Source of the DNA: Syngnathus acus
Taxonomy: Eukaryota; Chordata; Actinopteri; Syngnathiformes; Syngnathidae
Assembly: GCF_901709675.1 (NCBI RefSeq)
Contig: NC_051089.1
Span: 9,111,476 to 9,175,475 of the forward strand
Reading direction: 5' to 3'
Length of the DNA: 64,000 nucleotides
This document shows positions 1 to 22,402 of this stretch, piece by piece. Within the stretch, counting starts at the first letter, position 1. Each line of letters starts with the position of its first letter. The notes below the pieces were generated by a model. That model ran no database searches. It worked only from the letters and a program-made list of their open reading frames with translations, and was not told where the DNA came from. The position numbers and the translations under genes are program-made.

Positions 1-5266
<5,266 letters not shown>

Positions 5267-6786
5267 GCTCTCCGCACCTTTGTCTGGGCTTCAATGTGCA
5301 CTGTCAGAACAGCACGTACACATACAATCTGCTGCGCTGGGCGACAAATGAGAAAACGGAGCGCATTTACGAAATCGCGCGATATTTGGTTACAGATTTG
5401 AGACAGGGTATTTGCGCCCCCCTCCCCACCCTCATCACACTCGGAGTCAACACAAAACATCTGAGAATCCGTTTTTCTATTCTAAAACTAGAAATTTAAT
5501 ATGGCCCTATATTTTCTTTTTTCTATTATGTTGAACATATACCCAGTAGACATTTCATTGAGTTTATCTTTGCATCTTTATATTGCGAAGTGTTATTGCT
5601 ATCACAGTGTTGTGGTTGTAATCTGCAGTGGTGTAAAATTGTAGCGCAATGACTTGGGATGTGTTTCTGGTATTTTTTTCTCCCATTGAATCATCCTTTT
5701 TTATTAGTGATCGCACCATAGGCCGACTCAATGTTTGGGGATCGAATCATCTCAATCGATTGAGTTTTGAGCGGTGCCCTTTGTGAAATTACTTTAGCGC
5801 CCCCTTGTGTTCACACATGCCTGCATCCAGTGCTTGTTTCACTTGTTTCCTTTTCTTTCAACATTGCGCAACTCATGAGCTTCTTGCCATCATTACCCAC
5901 ATTGTGATTTCACAATCTGATGGCACCTTGGTGTCAAGGAACTAACTATGTTTAAGTGATTGCCTTTTTTTTTTTTTTTAACACAAGCAGCATCGGTAAG
6001 ACCTTCTCTAGGATGACGGGAAAGGCAATGACTTAATAGATGCCTTAAAATATTACAGTATTTTATTCATGCATCACTCAACATGGTTTTTACAACAGAA
6101 TAGAAATCACACTGACACCACTGATGTCAATTGATTTGAGGAAAAACAATAAACAGTGCATCATGCTGAAAAATAACACAGCAACGAGTCATTATTTTAA
6201 AACAAATATTTTAGGTCAACATTTAGACATTAAAGGTGTCTTCTGACATCCTAAAATGTGCTGTAGCTATATTATGATAAAAACTATTAACATTTTGCCA
6301 AATGTATTCTGACGTTTGGTTAACAGCTCCCTGGAACCTGACAATCTCATAGGCACATAATGTGCACAAGTATTCACATCTACTGGGTTTGATACACTTC
6401 CATGGAATTAATTTATCATTTGGAATAAATGCTAACACAGCTTTGCATGTATCCTTACAAAAACAAGCACATTGAATTATATTTCCAGTTATACATTAAG
6501 GAATGACAGACATTACAACCCTGTAACTTGAATGTCGAAAATGCGGACATTTTTTCTTCATGTTAAATACGAGTAGTTGGACCAGCAGTGGATATGTAGC
6601 ATCTTCATCTTTACATTTCAGTATCTGTCGCAGTCGTTACATAATATTGAGGCTTTTAACTCCTGCGTGTAACGTGCAAGATGATCAAGACAATAACGGC
6701 AATAGGCGACAATCTATTGGTTGCTACTGTACCAGGTTTCCTTTTTGTTGACAACCTTTTTTTCCGCAGTGTAATCTCAAATTCCT
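5267..6786. other. Intergenic: afg3l1 5' flank and def8 3' flank
   Basis: No coding exon is seen beyond the two flanking genes. The right part should be the def8 3' UTR; on the minus strand an AATAAA (plus-strand TTTATT at 6062-6067) lies about 720 bases past the def8 stop and is a possible polyadenylation signal. The 5267-5460 stretch is richer in GC and CpG than its surroundings and is the likely afg3l1 promoter and 5' UTR. It is open in one antisense frame, but that frame shows no recognisable protein. Confidence 0.5.
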
Positions 6787-12747
<5,961 letters not shown>

Positions 12748-14545
12748 TTCATCGGCTACATCTGAGTGCGACAGGACAGAACGCAATGGACATTATAGCA
12801 TCATATTACATGTCAGCGGTTTCTTCTGTTATGCTTTAGTTAATTGAAGAAGCATAAAGTAAACATTTTGGAAATGATTTGTACATTTTGATCACAATAC
12901 AGACTCTGAGGTCCCCACCAGATAGGTTTTAATGTGAAATTATCTTGGTAAGGTTTACCAATGGAATTTTGTCAATTTAGTGTAACAGATAATTAACTGG
13001 TAATGTAACTGTTAATTAATTGCATCTAGAAGAAACTGACACACAATAGAGTGCACTACTTGGGTGCAACCAGCAGTGGTGAAGGTGATTTAGGTACATG
13101 AGATTTCACTGAATGAAATGTTTAAAACATATTTAATGTTGCAGTCACGTAAACATTTGAATTACATTTTTAGTAACAGTTCAGTAGTATTTAACTTTTT
13201 GATAATGAATTGCTATTCATCTGATTTTTTTTTCAAACATTTAAGTATAATAATTATTTAGCAATAAACTTTAATTGATTTGATTATTGTTAAGTGAGTT
13301 TTTTCCCATATCTGAGGGCAGAGGTGATGTTAAAACTATGTATAAGGTTACATTGGCTTGCAATAATGTACTTTTTTAAAAAGAAATAAAACGCCTGTCT
13401 CTTTTTGGGGGGGAGCCAACTATATTAGTGATGATAGTGATACCTGGAAAGCTAAGAATTTGATAGGAGGTGATTTGTTTAAAAAGAGATCCACTAGTCC
13501 AAACCAAAAATAGGAAAATCTGACTGTTTTACGAAACTAGGACTTCTGCGATAAACCGGAGCAACCTTTATAATTTAGCTTGCTCCAATTTATCTCAAAA
13601 ACACACACGTAAAATGAATTATATTGTGTACTATACGTGCATTTTTGTGCATACATGTAACGAGCGTAAAAAGGATATCGCAGTCGTTTCTACGATCAAC
13701 AATGGTGGTCTACATAATGGAAGGCAAACCCACAATGTATTACTTCACAATCATGCAAAAGTCAAGAGATGCATAATGATCATGTTCAATTGTACTGGCC
13801 GGCTAATAAACTCACATGATATGTGTTTTTATATGTGTTCCAGACTGTCGTTAGATCCAAATCCAATTGAGTACATTTGGAATTGCAGGAATGAGAGTGC
13901 TGCATCATTGCAACTTGCAAGTAATGTTCCTCTTACCTCCTTTTGCTACATGTGTGAAAATATTTTGAACTGCTCCTAGTATGACGTACAGTAACGCTTA
14001 GTATTACAATAACAAACATTGTTGAATTAATACCTTGAAGGCAGCAATCAAAACCGTGCATTATCTTGCCAAGCCAGTTATTTTGATACAGCTCTGACCT
14101 CAGTGCTCATATCATAAAAACAATACAGGCAATTGTCAAGCAACCATCAGCACTAAGAAAGCTGCAGCTGCAAAACAAAACAAAAAACAGGAAATAATGA
14201 TCACGATCTTCATCAAATGCAATACACGTGACGTTATTGTGCATGTCCGGAAAATCCGCAGCAGTGTCGAATCATTTAGTAAGTCAATGAAGGAGATCAT
14301 TCAAGTCAGAAATGGCCCAACAACATTGCATGTCAACAAGCTAAAGCTACATAGCTAACAGTCATGTTTTGACGCCAGACTGTGAGCAAATTGAACGGGA
14401 CGCAATGATCTAATATTAGTTAAGTTTGTTTTCATCTTACTTGTCATTGAGTCGGCAACTCTTAATTGTGTTTAATGTTCCACGCGTGTGGTGAGTACTT
14501 GTGCCCGTGCCTTGTTCCTCTCGTCATCAACAACACATCAAGCGG

Positions 14546-14675
14546 ATCAGTGACCATTTAAAAGCAATTGATTTCCGGTTGATATTTTCAGAACAAAGCA
14601 TGCTTGTCAAATCAGTGACCATTTAAAAGCAATTGATTTCCGGTTGATATTTTCAGAACAAAACATGCTTGCCAA
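14546..14675. repeat. 65 bp tandem direct duplication
   Basis: The unit beginning ATCAGTGACCATTTAAAAGC at 14546 is repeated head to tail from 14611 with two substitutions over 65 bases and no spacer. The high identity marks a recent duplication. It lies about 1.8 kb upstream of the def8 start codon. Confidence 0.95.
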
Positions 14676-15095
14676 ATTGCCACATTATTTTATTTTATTA
14701 TTTTATGAGTAAAATGAATACGTTGGGTCTTTAAGATATTCTTTTCGGATTAAAATTGAATTGACAACACAATACGTCTCTTTCTTTTCCATGCCTGCAA
14801 TTAAATGGAACATATTCAGTTTTGTTTTGAAAGTGAATTTCTTGTTCCCGTGCCCTTCATAATACCGTCTCAGGAGCACTCACCAGACAGTGTATAAAAT
14901 CTTGTCAAAATCTATCACTTATGACCCACCACAATGGATTATAACTTGGGACATCATATTTTTTAAAACTGGAAATAATTGGGTGCAGTTCATCTCATGG
15001 CCATTACCACAAATGTCATTTGCATAGAACATGGAGTAAACGAGAAAAGCAGAAAAACAATTTGCAAAGTTCCATTGCAGGCAGATCATTATCTA

Positions 15096-15388
15096 ACCAT
15101 CCATCCATCCATCCATTTTCTGTACCGCTGTATCCCCACGGGGGTCGCGGGCTTGCTGGAGCCTATCCCAGCCGTCATCGGGCAGTAGGCGGGGGACACC
15201 CTGAACCGGTTGCCAGCCAATCGCAGGGCACACAGAGATGAACAACCACCCGCACACGCACTCACACCTAGGGGCAATTTGGAGCGCTCAATCAGCCTAC
15301 CAAGCATGTTTTTGGGGATGTGGGAGGAAACCGGAGGGCCCGGAGAAAACCCACGCGGACATGGGGAGAACATGCAAACTCCACACAC
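15096..15388 (-). repeat. Dispersed teleost repeat, longest copy, inverted
   Basis: Reverse-complement copy of the element at 4767-4952, starting with (CCAT)n and extending further upstream through CCTAGGGGCAATTTGG and GTGGGAGGAAACCGGAG to ATGCAAACTCCACAC. The extra 5' segment shows that the 4767 copy is truncated. No transposase or reverse transcriptase frame is present. Confidence 0.8.
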
Positions 15389-18300
15389 AAATATTTCCTG
15401 GTAGTTATTACTTTTGGGATGCAGATACGAATATACTTAAATGTCCCTCATAAAGTTTCTGAATGGATTCCTCTGTAACCTTTCCCTAAATTATGGAAAT
15501 GTATAAATGGTAGATTCGTTTCTGTCCCTAGCTATGTAACTAACTGTTATTCTCACATTTTGCTGATTTGCTTAAAACTAACAAATAAGTGGTTGAGTAG
15601 TGTGTGAATGGGTCGACTTTCTTGTTTGATTCAATCTGAGGATGACAAAATCGCAATCTTCATGGGATACAATGATAGTCAGAGCACAGCTCAGGGCATC
15701 TATAGTGACGATATTTGGGCGCGGTTTACATAAGATGGGTGACAGAGAAGCTCAGAGAACTATTATTTGAATAGTGACTGTGTATGCTGCTTTTGTTGAA
15801 TGGTTGTTGTTCCCATTGGCATGTTTGGTCATATGGAGGCCCAAGGCACACCCAGTCATGGGGTCCTCCACATTCGAGTGCTGCAACTAAAAACTACATT
15901 TCAGAAAATTCTTTCATTCAAATTAGATTAAGCTTTTAAAATCCTTCTCGGGTATTATTTTCCAACAAGTTCACCAGAGCACGCTTTATTTGTAATTGAT
16001 AAGACAATTCATCCACATTTAATTTACCATTCGACCTTTTTGATACTTGCCTCTTGGTGATTGTGTCTGATATTCTTCTCATTTTCCTCACAATAAACAA
16101 TCATGTTTGTTTTGCTACTGTCTTGCTGAATTTTCTCGATCTTTAATCTTACCCAGACTTGTGCATCAAATTCATATGTCAATTCCCAAATTTCTAATTG
16201 TTTTCACTTTTCAAAAAATAGAGATATTGTTAGCAATTTATAATACTATTTATTTTTTAAAATCATTTTTATTCTTAAATATTTGATTTGATTTCAATAT
16301 TTCATTTTTAAATATTTGAATAGTTTTTATTGGTCTCTCTTTTGAAAACTAGTTATTCATCAGTTTGTTGCGTAGCCTATACTATACAATGTGAGACGTT
16401 GATGCATTTATTTGGGTTGACAATTTTAATGGCCTATGATGCAGCCTGCGACAAAAATAAGTTTGACACCCCTGCGGCCTAGATGTTAAATAAGTGATTC
16501 AACTTTTAATCAAGTCATAATAAAGGTCCTTATGTGATCTTAGTCATAAGCCAGAGTAGCACGAAAGGTATGAATTTGTACCGGTGTATGAATGGGCATT
16601 GTGCTCTCGCCAATGAAATGATGCTTTGTTTAAAATGAGTGCATCCGAGAGTTACAAAACGCTATTTTTTTGCTCCCAGCATGTGTCCAACTGCTGACAC
16701 CATAGAGCCATGACTACAAATCACATTTCGTTTTCCCCACAGACAGAAACCAAATTTAGGTACCTCAGTCAAGCACCGACCACATTGCTCCACAGCCTAA
16801 TCGACTGAAACGCGCTTTAATTTGGGAGCTAATGCATTAAAACACTGAGATTTTCCCAGCTGTTATGAAGTATTTAGGAAAAAATGAGTTCCTAACTTTG
16901 ACATTAGTCACTCAGTCGAATCTCTGTTCTTTGGATGACTGCTGTAGTGCTCTTGTAGTGTTCCTACGTTACCATGGTTGAAGTTTGCAGTGGTGTAGCA
17001 GTGCACGTCATCATACTAAGAGGATGTTATATACACGCATTTGTTTTGTGAACATGCTTGGAACTCAAAACGTGCACATTTTTATGTGTTTTTTTAATAG
17101 GTAAAATAATAATACAGGGGTTTTCCAGAAAAATGTGATCATCAACAAAATTTCATTCAAATTTGTTGTCATTTAAACAGCATGTTTTTAAAAGTCATAA
17201 TTTGATGTTTCCTTTTCTTATCTTTACAGATAAAGAGATGCCCTTCGCTGGAACAGAAGAAGCGTTTTGTGCGTCGGGGTATGCTCGACGCAAGACTGTG
17301 CGAGATTTGTGAGGGAATTCTCATAATAACTGCAATTCAGATTTGAACATGGCAGAAAAAGGCTGTTTGTGGGACAAGCACTTTACAAATGTCATTGATG
17401 GATGTGATAGATGCTCAGCCACTATATGGAAAGACATTGTATAGTATTCTATCATTGGGAAATTAGTCAGTTAGGCCCCAAAGAGCTACATTTGATCCTA
17501 ATTCTTGGATGACATGAGTATTTTTTTAATGACTTTATCACACTTTGTCTTAGCCGCTTGCATTACACTAAGCTTTTGTTTTATATGTTATTTGTATACA
17601 CCCTCTGGGGTTTGACCCTGGAGGATGAACATGAATAACTCTGTTTTGTTGTCTGCAATGAGTAGCCTTAATCTACCAAGCTTGACAGAGTTTATTGTTT
17701 GGATAGTTGTGAACAATTTTCTTTGCTGTGAACAGAGCCGCTTTGTGCTACTAATGAACAAGACATTGCTGCTCATCCGCTCAACATGTTACTCCTTTAG
17801 TCTGAGTTGCGTTAAGACGATTTCAGATATTCATCCATCCGTGTGTTTTGTTAATTTTGTGTTTTTTATCGTCAGAATATTTTATCCATTCAGTAAAATG
17901 ATTTTGTTTGCATTTTGAATTAGCAAAATTAAAACCTATAGGTGTGATTATTAAAGTAGGAGTTTTTGTCATTTATATTTTTCATTGATACTTTCAGAAA
18001 AATAAATCTTATTACGTCCACTGGAAATTCCCTTCCTTTTAATGCAGCTATTTACAACCAGCAGAGCAACCCCACTTGGTTATGGGTTTAATTAAAACCA
18101 TTTCACTTCACTTTTCTTGCTTTATGCATCAATGACGCCTCTATCAGATAAGACAGGTTGTGTTCCTCTAAAAAAAATAACAAAATATTCATAACACTTT
18201 CAGAAAAAGCAGAACTAATTCCTGTCATCTGCATATTTGCTTCTTATCAGTACAGGCAACTGGAGGCAACTGAAAATTTATAGTATGACCTAAAAAGCAG

Positions 18301-18465
18301 AAGTACAAGTTTCTGAGGTTTTAGTTTTTAGTTTTTTAACCAGTTATTATGTTCAGGGCGAACACTGTACATGGGGGCACACAAACAATACACAGAAGAT
18401 TCCATACAATAAACAATTTGTATTATTTCAACGAGATTCATCATGTCTTCGTAATAATATAAACA

Positions 18466-18596
18466 GATTCTTTTGATCAGACGATAAAAATTTAAGTTGT
18501 TACCTGCTGACACTTTCGACTTATACAAGACTGGAGTATCAGTCGAAACTGTCAGCAGGTAACAATTTAAATTTTTATTGTCTGAACAAAAGAATC
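18466..18596. repeat. 56 bp inverted repeat with 19 bp loop
   Basis: The left arm 18466-18521 and right arm 18541-18596 are reverse complements at 52 of 56 positions, with loop 18522-18540. Arms contain GTTACCTGCTGACA and TGTCAGCAGGTAAC. In addition, the stretch just right of the hairpin (about 18588-18616, ending AATAAACAATTTG) is a direct near-copy of 18394-18420. No protein is encoded. A foldback or MITE remnant, or a local inverted duplication, would explain it. Confidence 0.9.
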
Positions 18597-21413
18597 CGTT
18601 CATAATAAACAATTTGACCCAAGTACCTCAGAAGATGTTTGCCTACGAACAGCCCCGAATGTCCCAAGAAATGTCTGAAAGTGATTCAATTTTTAGCACA
18701 ACTTTCCCAAAGATGCCCAAAGGGCTTCCTAGATCTCCCTGTGACAGCAACACGGACTGCAGCTGAGGACTATGTAAAGCTGTTATAGTTGCTACAAAAA
18801 TGGTTCAAAGGAAATAAACAAGTGGCTTCAGGCACGTACCACATGACTAGGGTGGAAGTGCTTACAAAAGCACAGTCGTGGTTAGAATAACTAAATCAAA
18901 CCTTTCTTCACACGCTGCTGGCAACACCAATTGAACAAAAGCCTGTTTTATGTGCTGCTCGTAAGACTTTGAGACGAGGAAGTGACCTGATACACAATTT
19001 TCATATGATACGAAAGGTGGCACTCGATTTGACAATACGTACTATATAACAATAAAAAAAAAAGCACAAAAGTTGGTCAATGCTATATTTACCCTATAGT
19101 CGTCCCTCCTAAAGGAAACAACTGCTTTGTAAAAATAAGTTTTCTCTCCAAAATCGACAACTGCCAGACACATTTAACTGCAGTTTGTGTCTATTATTAT
19201 ATTTCTCTCTTAACTCGCTGCTCTGATTAACGATTTTTTTTTTCTTGTAGTTTTTATGTTACACAAAAAACATTGCACATGTGTTGTGTGTGTGTTGTTC
19301 ATTAGTTTGAGGAGAGAAGACAAGCCAGGGAACCGGCTGTTAAGGAACATGCAAGTGCATCTGTTGCAACTGCAAATATTTGACGGTGTTTTGTTTTTGT
19401 ACTTTACAATTAATTTTGTAGCACTCCATGTTAATAAAACCAACATAAAGAATCCATATATTTGATTTTTTTATCAATAAATTATTTTCAAAATAATTTG
19501 GAAATCATTGAAATACAAAAGTAAGGGGTTACCTGGGAAATTCACATCGCTACATCAATGAGATTAGTTTAAGTGACCAGGTTTTGCCGATGTTGTTTGC
19601 GATCAAGTCGGCAGGATTTTGTGGACAACGGAGAAGAAAAGAACTGACTGTGCAGTCACAACTTTCCTTCCCCTTTGAAGGAAAAGTTAGAATTACCACT
19701 AGGTTTAATTGAAATGAAGGTAAAAGTTTAGTTCAATAATTCTATAATACTCACATGTTATTAATTACTCACAAAACGCAAAATTTTGCATTTTAGTGTT
19801 TTCTAGCTTTGTGAAAATGTGGACAAGTTTGTTTTTAAACACAAATATTATCTTGTCTGGTTCTGCAATGAAACTTGAAATACCTTTTCATTGACAATTA
19901 GATTTTCTTTCTAAATCAGCTTCGTCTGTATGAATAATAGCCTCAAGCTGAATTTTTGGGGGCATCATTTTACTGAAATGAATTGCCTGCTTTTGCGCTT
20001 GTTTGAACACTTCACTTTAAGAAATTACACACAAGGGAATTGTTATGATATCTTTATTTGAGACAAAGAAGACAACATGTAAATATTTACAATCTACACA
20101 GGAGTACCTAACATCAATATGAAGTCTATGTCTGACTTTTGGCTCGGCCTTGTAATAACCACAGCATTTACATTCAATTTAAGCAAAATGCTTGTTTACC
20201 AGTGCTCCTCAGCTAAATAAAAGTCATTCGACTTAATAATTCCAACTTCGTGGAACAAAATCTTGTCGGCCTAAATGTGCCCCATTTATGAAACACTTAC
20301 ATTGTAGTTCATCTATATTGGTTCTCAGCCTTTGCACATGTCATGAAATCAGATACACGACCTGCAAAGTGAACAGAGCTGCATAGGAGAGAGGACTAGA
20401 GCAACGTGATGTCACTACTTTTAAGGGAGTAATAAGATGTAAAAACACTGTCGACAGTGCTTGCCAAGCGGCAGCGCATACAATAAAGCCCAATTGTATA
20501 CATTCAATAAATGACTATCAGGCAATACAATATATGCATCATAATTGAAATGAATTTCAGTTAAATCTTTATATTTGTGCCAATTTCAATCCTTTTATGA
20601 GCAGTCAAACTGGGGACATTCCACCCAACAATGATGAAAGGTCCGAGTCATGTGTTGCCAGTCACAGCGGCTGAACATGTGCGTGGAAATGGCTTTCAAA
20701 GACATGCACTTAATAGATATCCGGGCGTAACAGGCTCGGTTCTTCACGGGCATCACTTTTGAACCGTCGTGATTGAGTATCGGTTGCTACAACAAACACA
20801 CAGAGAAAAAAGAGAACTTTGTTATCAAGACCAAGCACAACAGTTAAGGTTGACTTTGAGGAGCATTTAATGCCAATTGGTTCCACATAAATGTATTTGG
20901 GGAGACAAAAAATATTCCTGAACAAGCCAATGCTAGTTTTGTAAAAGGGAGGCATTGAACTGGTTCTTAATGATGCAAGGCATTGTAAATGAGTGGTTAA
21001 CAAATAATTTCCACTTCCGTGTTGACAATATAATAGATGGGGGGGCTTTTGAAAATATACAGTAAGGCAGAGTAGTAGATACTGCTTGAGTTCATTGTAA
21101 ACAGTGGAGGGTCCTTGTTTGTTGAACTCATTGGCAAGTTCAAGTCAATTGCCCCAATAATACGTCATTAATAATAATTTGACTTTTGTGACTTAAAGAT
21201 AAAATACAGAATGAGTTCATTTTTTGTGTGGCATTGGTGCAATTGAGGTTGATGTCAAAGTCACAGCTTTATTTATTTCTTCAATGAAAATGATGTGGCA
21301 AAGATGGGCACTCATCAGCAACACCAGCCAGATCAAGGTTTCCGAACTGGACTGAACAGTAACAGTCAGTGGAACGGCAGCTGTGTGATGCTTCCTTCTC
21401 GCACGGAAAAGTG

Positions 21414-22385
21414 TCAAACACTAAAGAACCAGCTGCACAGGAGCAGCTCCCGAAGAGTTTTGCGCAGCTCTTGGCTTCTGTAGGCATAGATGAGCGGGTC
21501 TATGAGTGAATTACAGATGATCAGGATAAGGAACAGATTAAAGTTCCGGAAAAAGCAGTTACAGAAGGGGTTGGTGGGGCAGGTAAGGATGAGAATGAGG
21601 TGCAGGAAGAAGGGTCCCCAGCACACGATAAAGACGCCCAGAAGGATGGTGAGCGTGATGGCGCCTTTCGTGCTGGTGGACGGGCGTCGCTTATTGTTGA
21701 AGTTGACGGTGATGCTGCGCGAGTGTATGCGCGCCAGCAGGAACATGTGCAGGTAGAGCACAGCGTTGAAAACCAGGCTGGAGCAGAAGAAGGTCACCAG
21801 GCACACGATGACTGCATTGTCCGTGTGGTAGATGATGAAGAAGATGCTGGAGGTGAGGCTGGCCAGCCACACCGCCACGATGATGCCCACGGCGCGCTGC
21901 GTGGTCATGATGCTGTGGTAGCGCAGTGCGTAGAAGATGGTGATGTAGCGGTCGGCCGCGATGGTGCTCAGGAAGGATAGCGACGACACCACCGAGCTGC
22001 AGATCATCACGTCGATCACGTTGTCCAGGTGCCGCAGCATTCCCGGTTGCACGTCCAGAAGGCCGTGGTCGTGCAGAAGCATAACGATGGTCTCCACCAC
22101 GTTACTGACGCTCACCAGCATGTCCGATACGGCCAGACAGCAGATGAAGTAGTACATGGGCGAGTGTAGATTTCGGTTCTTGACGATCGCCACTATGACG
22201 AGGATATTCTCCACCAGGCTGATGAGGCCCAGTGACAGGAAGAGCTCCTGCGGGATCTGCAGCTGGAAGCAGCCCGGCGAGTTGGGTTCAGCCCCAGTCG
22301 AGTTGGTCTCATTACCTTCCGGGAAGTCGCTAAGGTAGTCATGGTGCATGAAGAAGTTGTTGTGGGATCTGTTTGAAAACTCCAT
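21414..22385 (-). CDS. mc1r: Melanocortin receptor 1
   Basis: Class A G-protein-coupled receptor; in melanophores it binds alpha-MSH and raises cAMP, controlling pigment type. A single coding exon of 323 residues, the usual MC1R length. N-glycosylation sequons are at N5, N25 and N28, with seven hydrophobic segments at roughly 47-69, 79-102, 120-142, 163-185, 190-215, 241-264 and 279-300. DRY is at 145-147, DPLIY at 296-300, and a C-terminal cysteine at 317 is suitable for palmitoylation. The acidic ligand-pocket residues typical of melanocortin receptors are present (E98 in NVVET, D121 and D125 in LDNVIDV). Coding DNA is clearly more GC-rich than its flanks. A good splice acceptor (TTTCTATTTCAG) ends seven bases before the ATG, so the gene very likely has a 5' noncoding exon. 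Neighbours tcf25 and def8 identify it as MC1R rather than a paralogue. Confidence 0.97.
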   Translation of the reverse strand: MEFSNRSHNNFFMHHDYLSDFPEGNETNSTGAEPNSPGCFQLQIPQELFLSLGLISLVENILVIVAIVKNRNLHSPMYYFICCLAVSDMLVSVSNVVETIVMLLHDHGLLDVQPGMLRHLDNVIDVMICSSVVSSLSFLSTIAADRYITIFYALRYHSIMTTQRAVGIIVAVWLASLTSSIFFIIYHTDNAVIVCLVTFFCSSLVFNAVLYLHMFLLARIHSRSITVNFNNKRRPSTSTKGAITLTILLGVFIVCWGPFFLHLILILTCPTNPFCNCFFRNFNLFLILIICNSLIDPLIYAYRSQELRKTLRELLLCSWFFSV

Positions 22386-22402
22386 AGCTCCTGAAATAGA
22401 AA
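22386..22402 (-). promoter_or_regulatory. Splice acceptor in mc1r 5' UTR
   Basis: On the minus strand, TTTTCTATTTCAG is followed by GAGCT and the mc1r ATG. The pyrimidine run and AG make a strong acceptor, implying an upstream noncoding exon somewhere between 22.4 and 26 kb. The donor was not identified. Confidence 0.6.

Larger units (their letters stand above)
12762..21413. other. 8.7 kb gene-poor interval between def8 and mc1r
   Basis: No exon of a recognisable gene was found on either strand. It should hold the def8 promoter and any 5' noncoding exon, and the mc1r 3' UTR at the right end; minus-strand AATAAA signals (TTTATT at 21268-21273 and 21272-21277) lie about 140 bases after the mc1r stop. 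Structured pieces listed separately are the 65 bp tandem duplication (14546-14675), an inverted dispersed-repeat copy (15096-15388) and a large inverted repeat (18466-18596). Human TUBB3 occupies the equivalent position, but no tubulin exon is seen. At 13850-13900 a plus-strand frame reads LDPNPIEYIW, weakly like the DLNPIE..W block of Tc1 transposases. Confidence 0.6.

Noticed and set aside
13614-13979. 121-codon plus-strand frame
   Set aside because: Only a short stretch (LDPNPIEYIW) recalls Tc1 transposases; the rest matches nothing and there are no flanking inverted repeats. Mentioned as a weak hint only.
21600-21980. 126-codon plus-strand frame opposite mc1r
   Set aside because: Antisense shadow of the GC-rich receptor coding sequence; composition is biased to Glu, Asp, Val and Gly with no domain.
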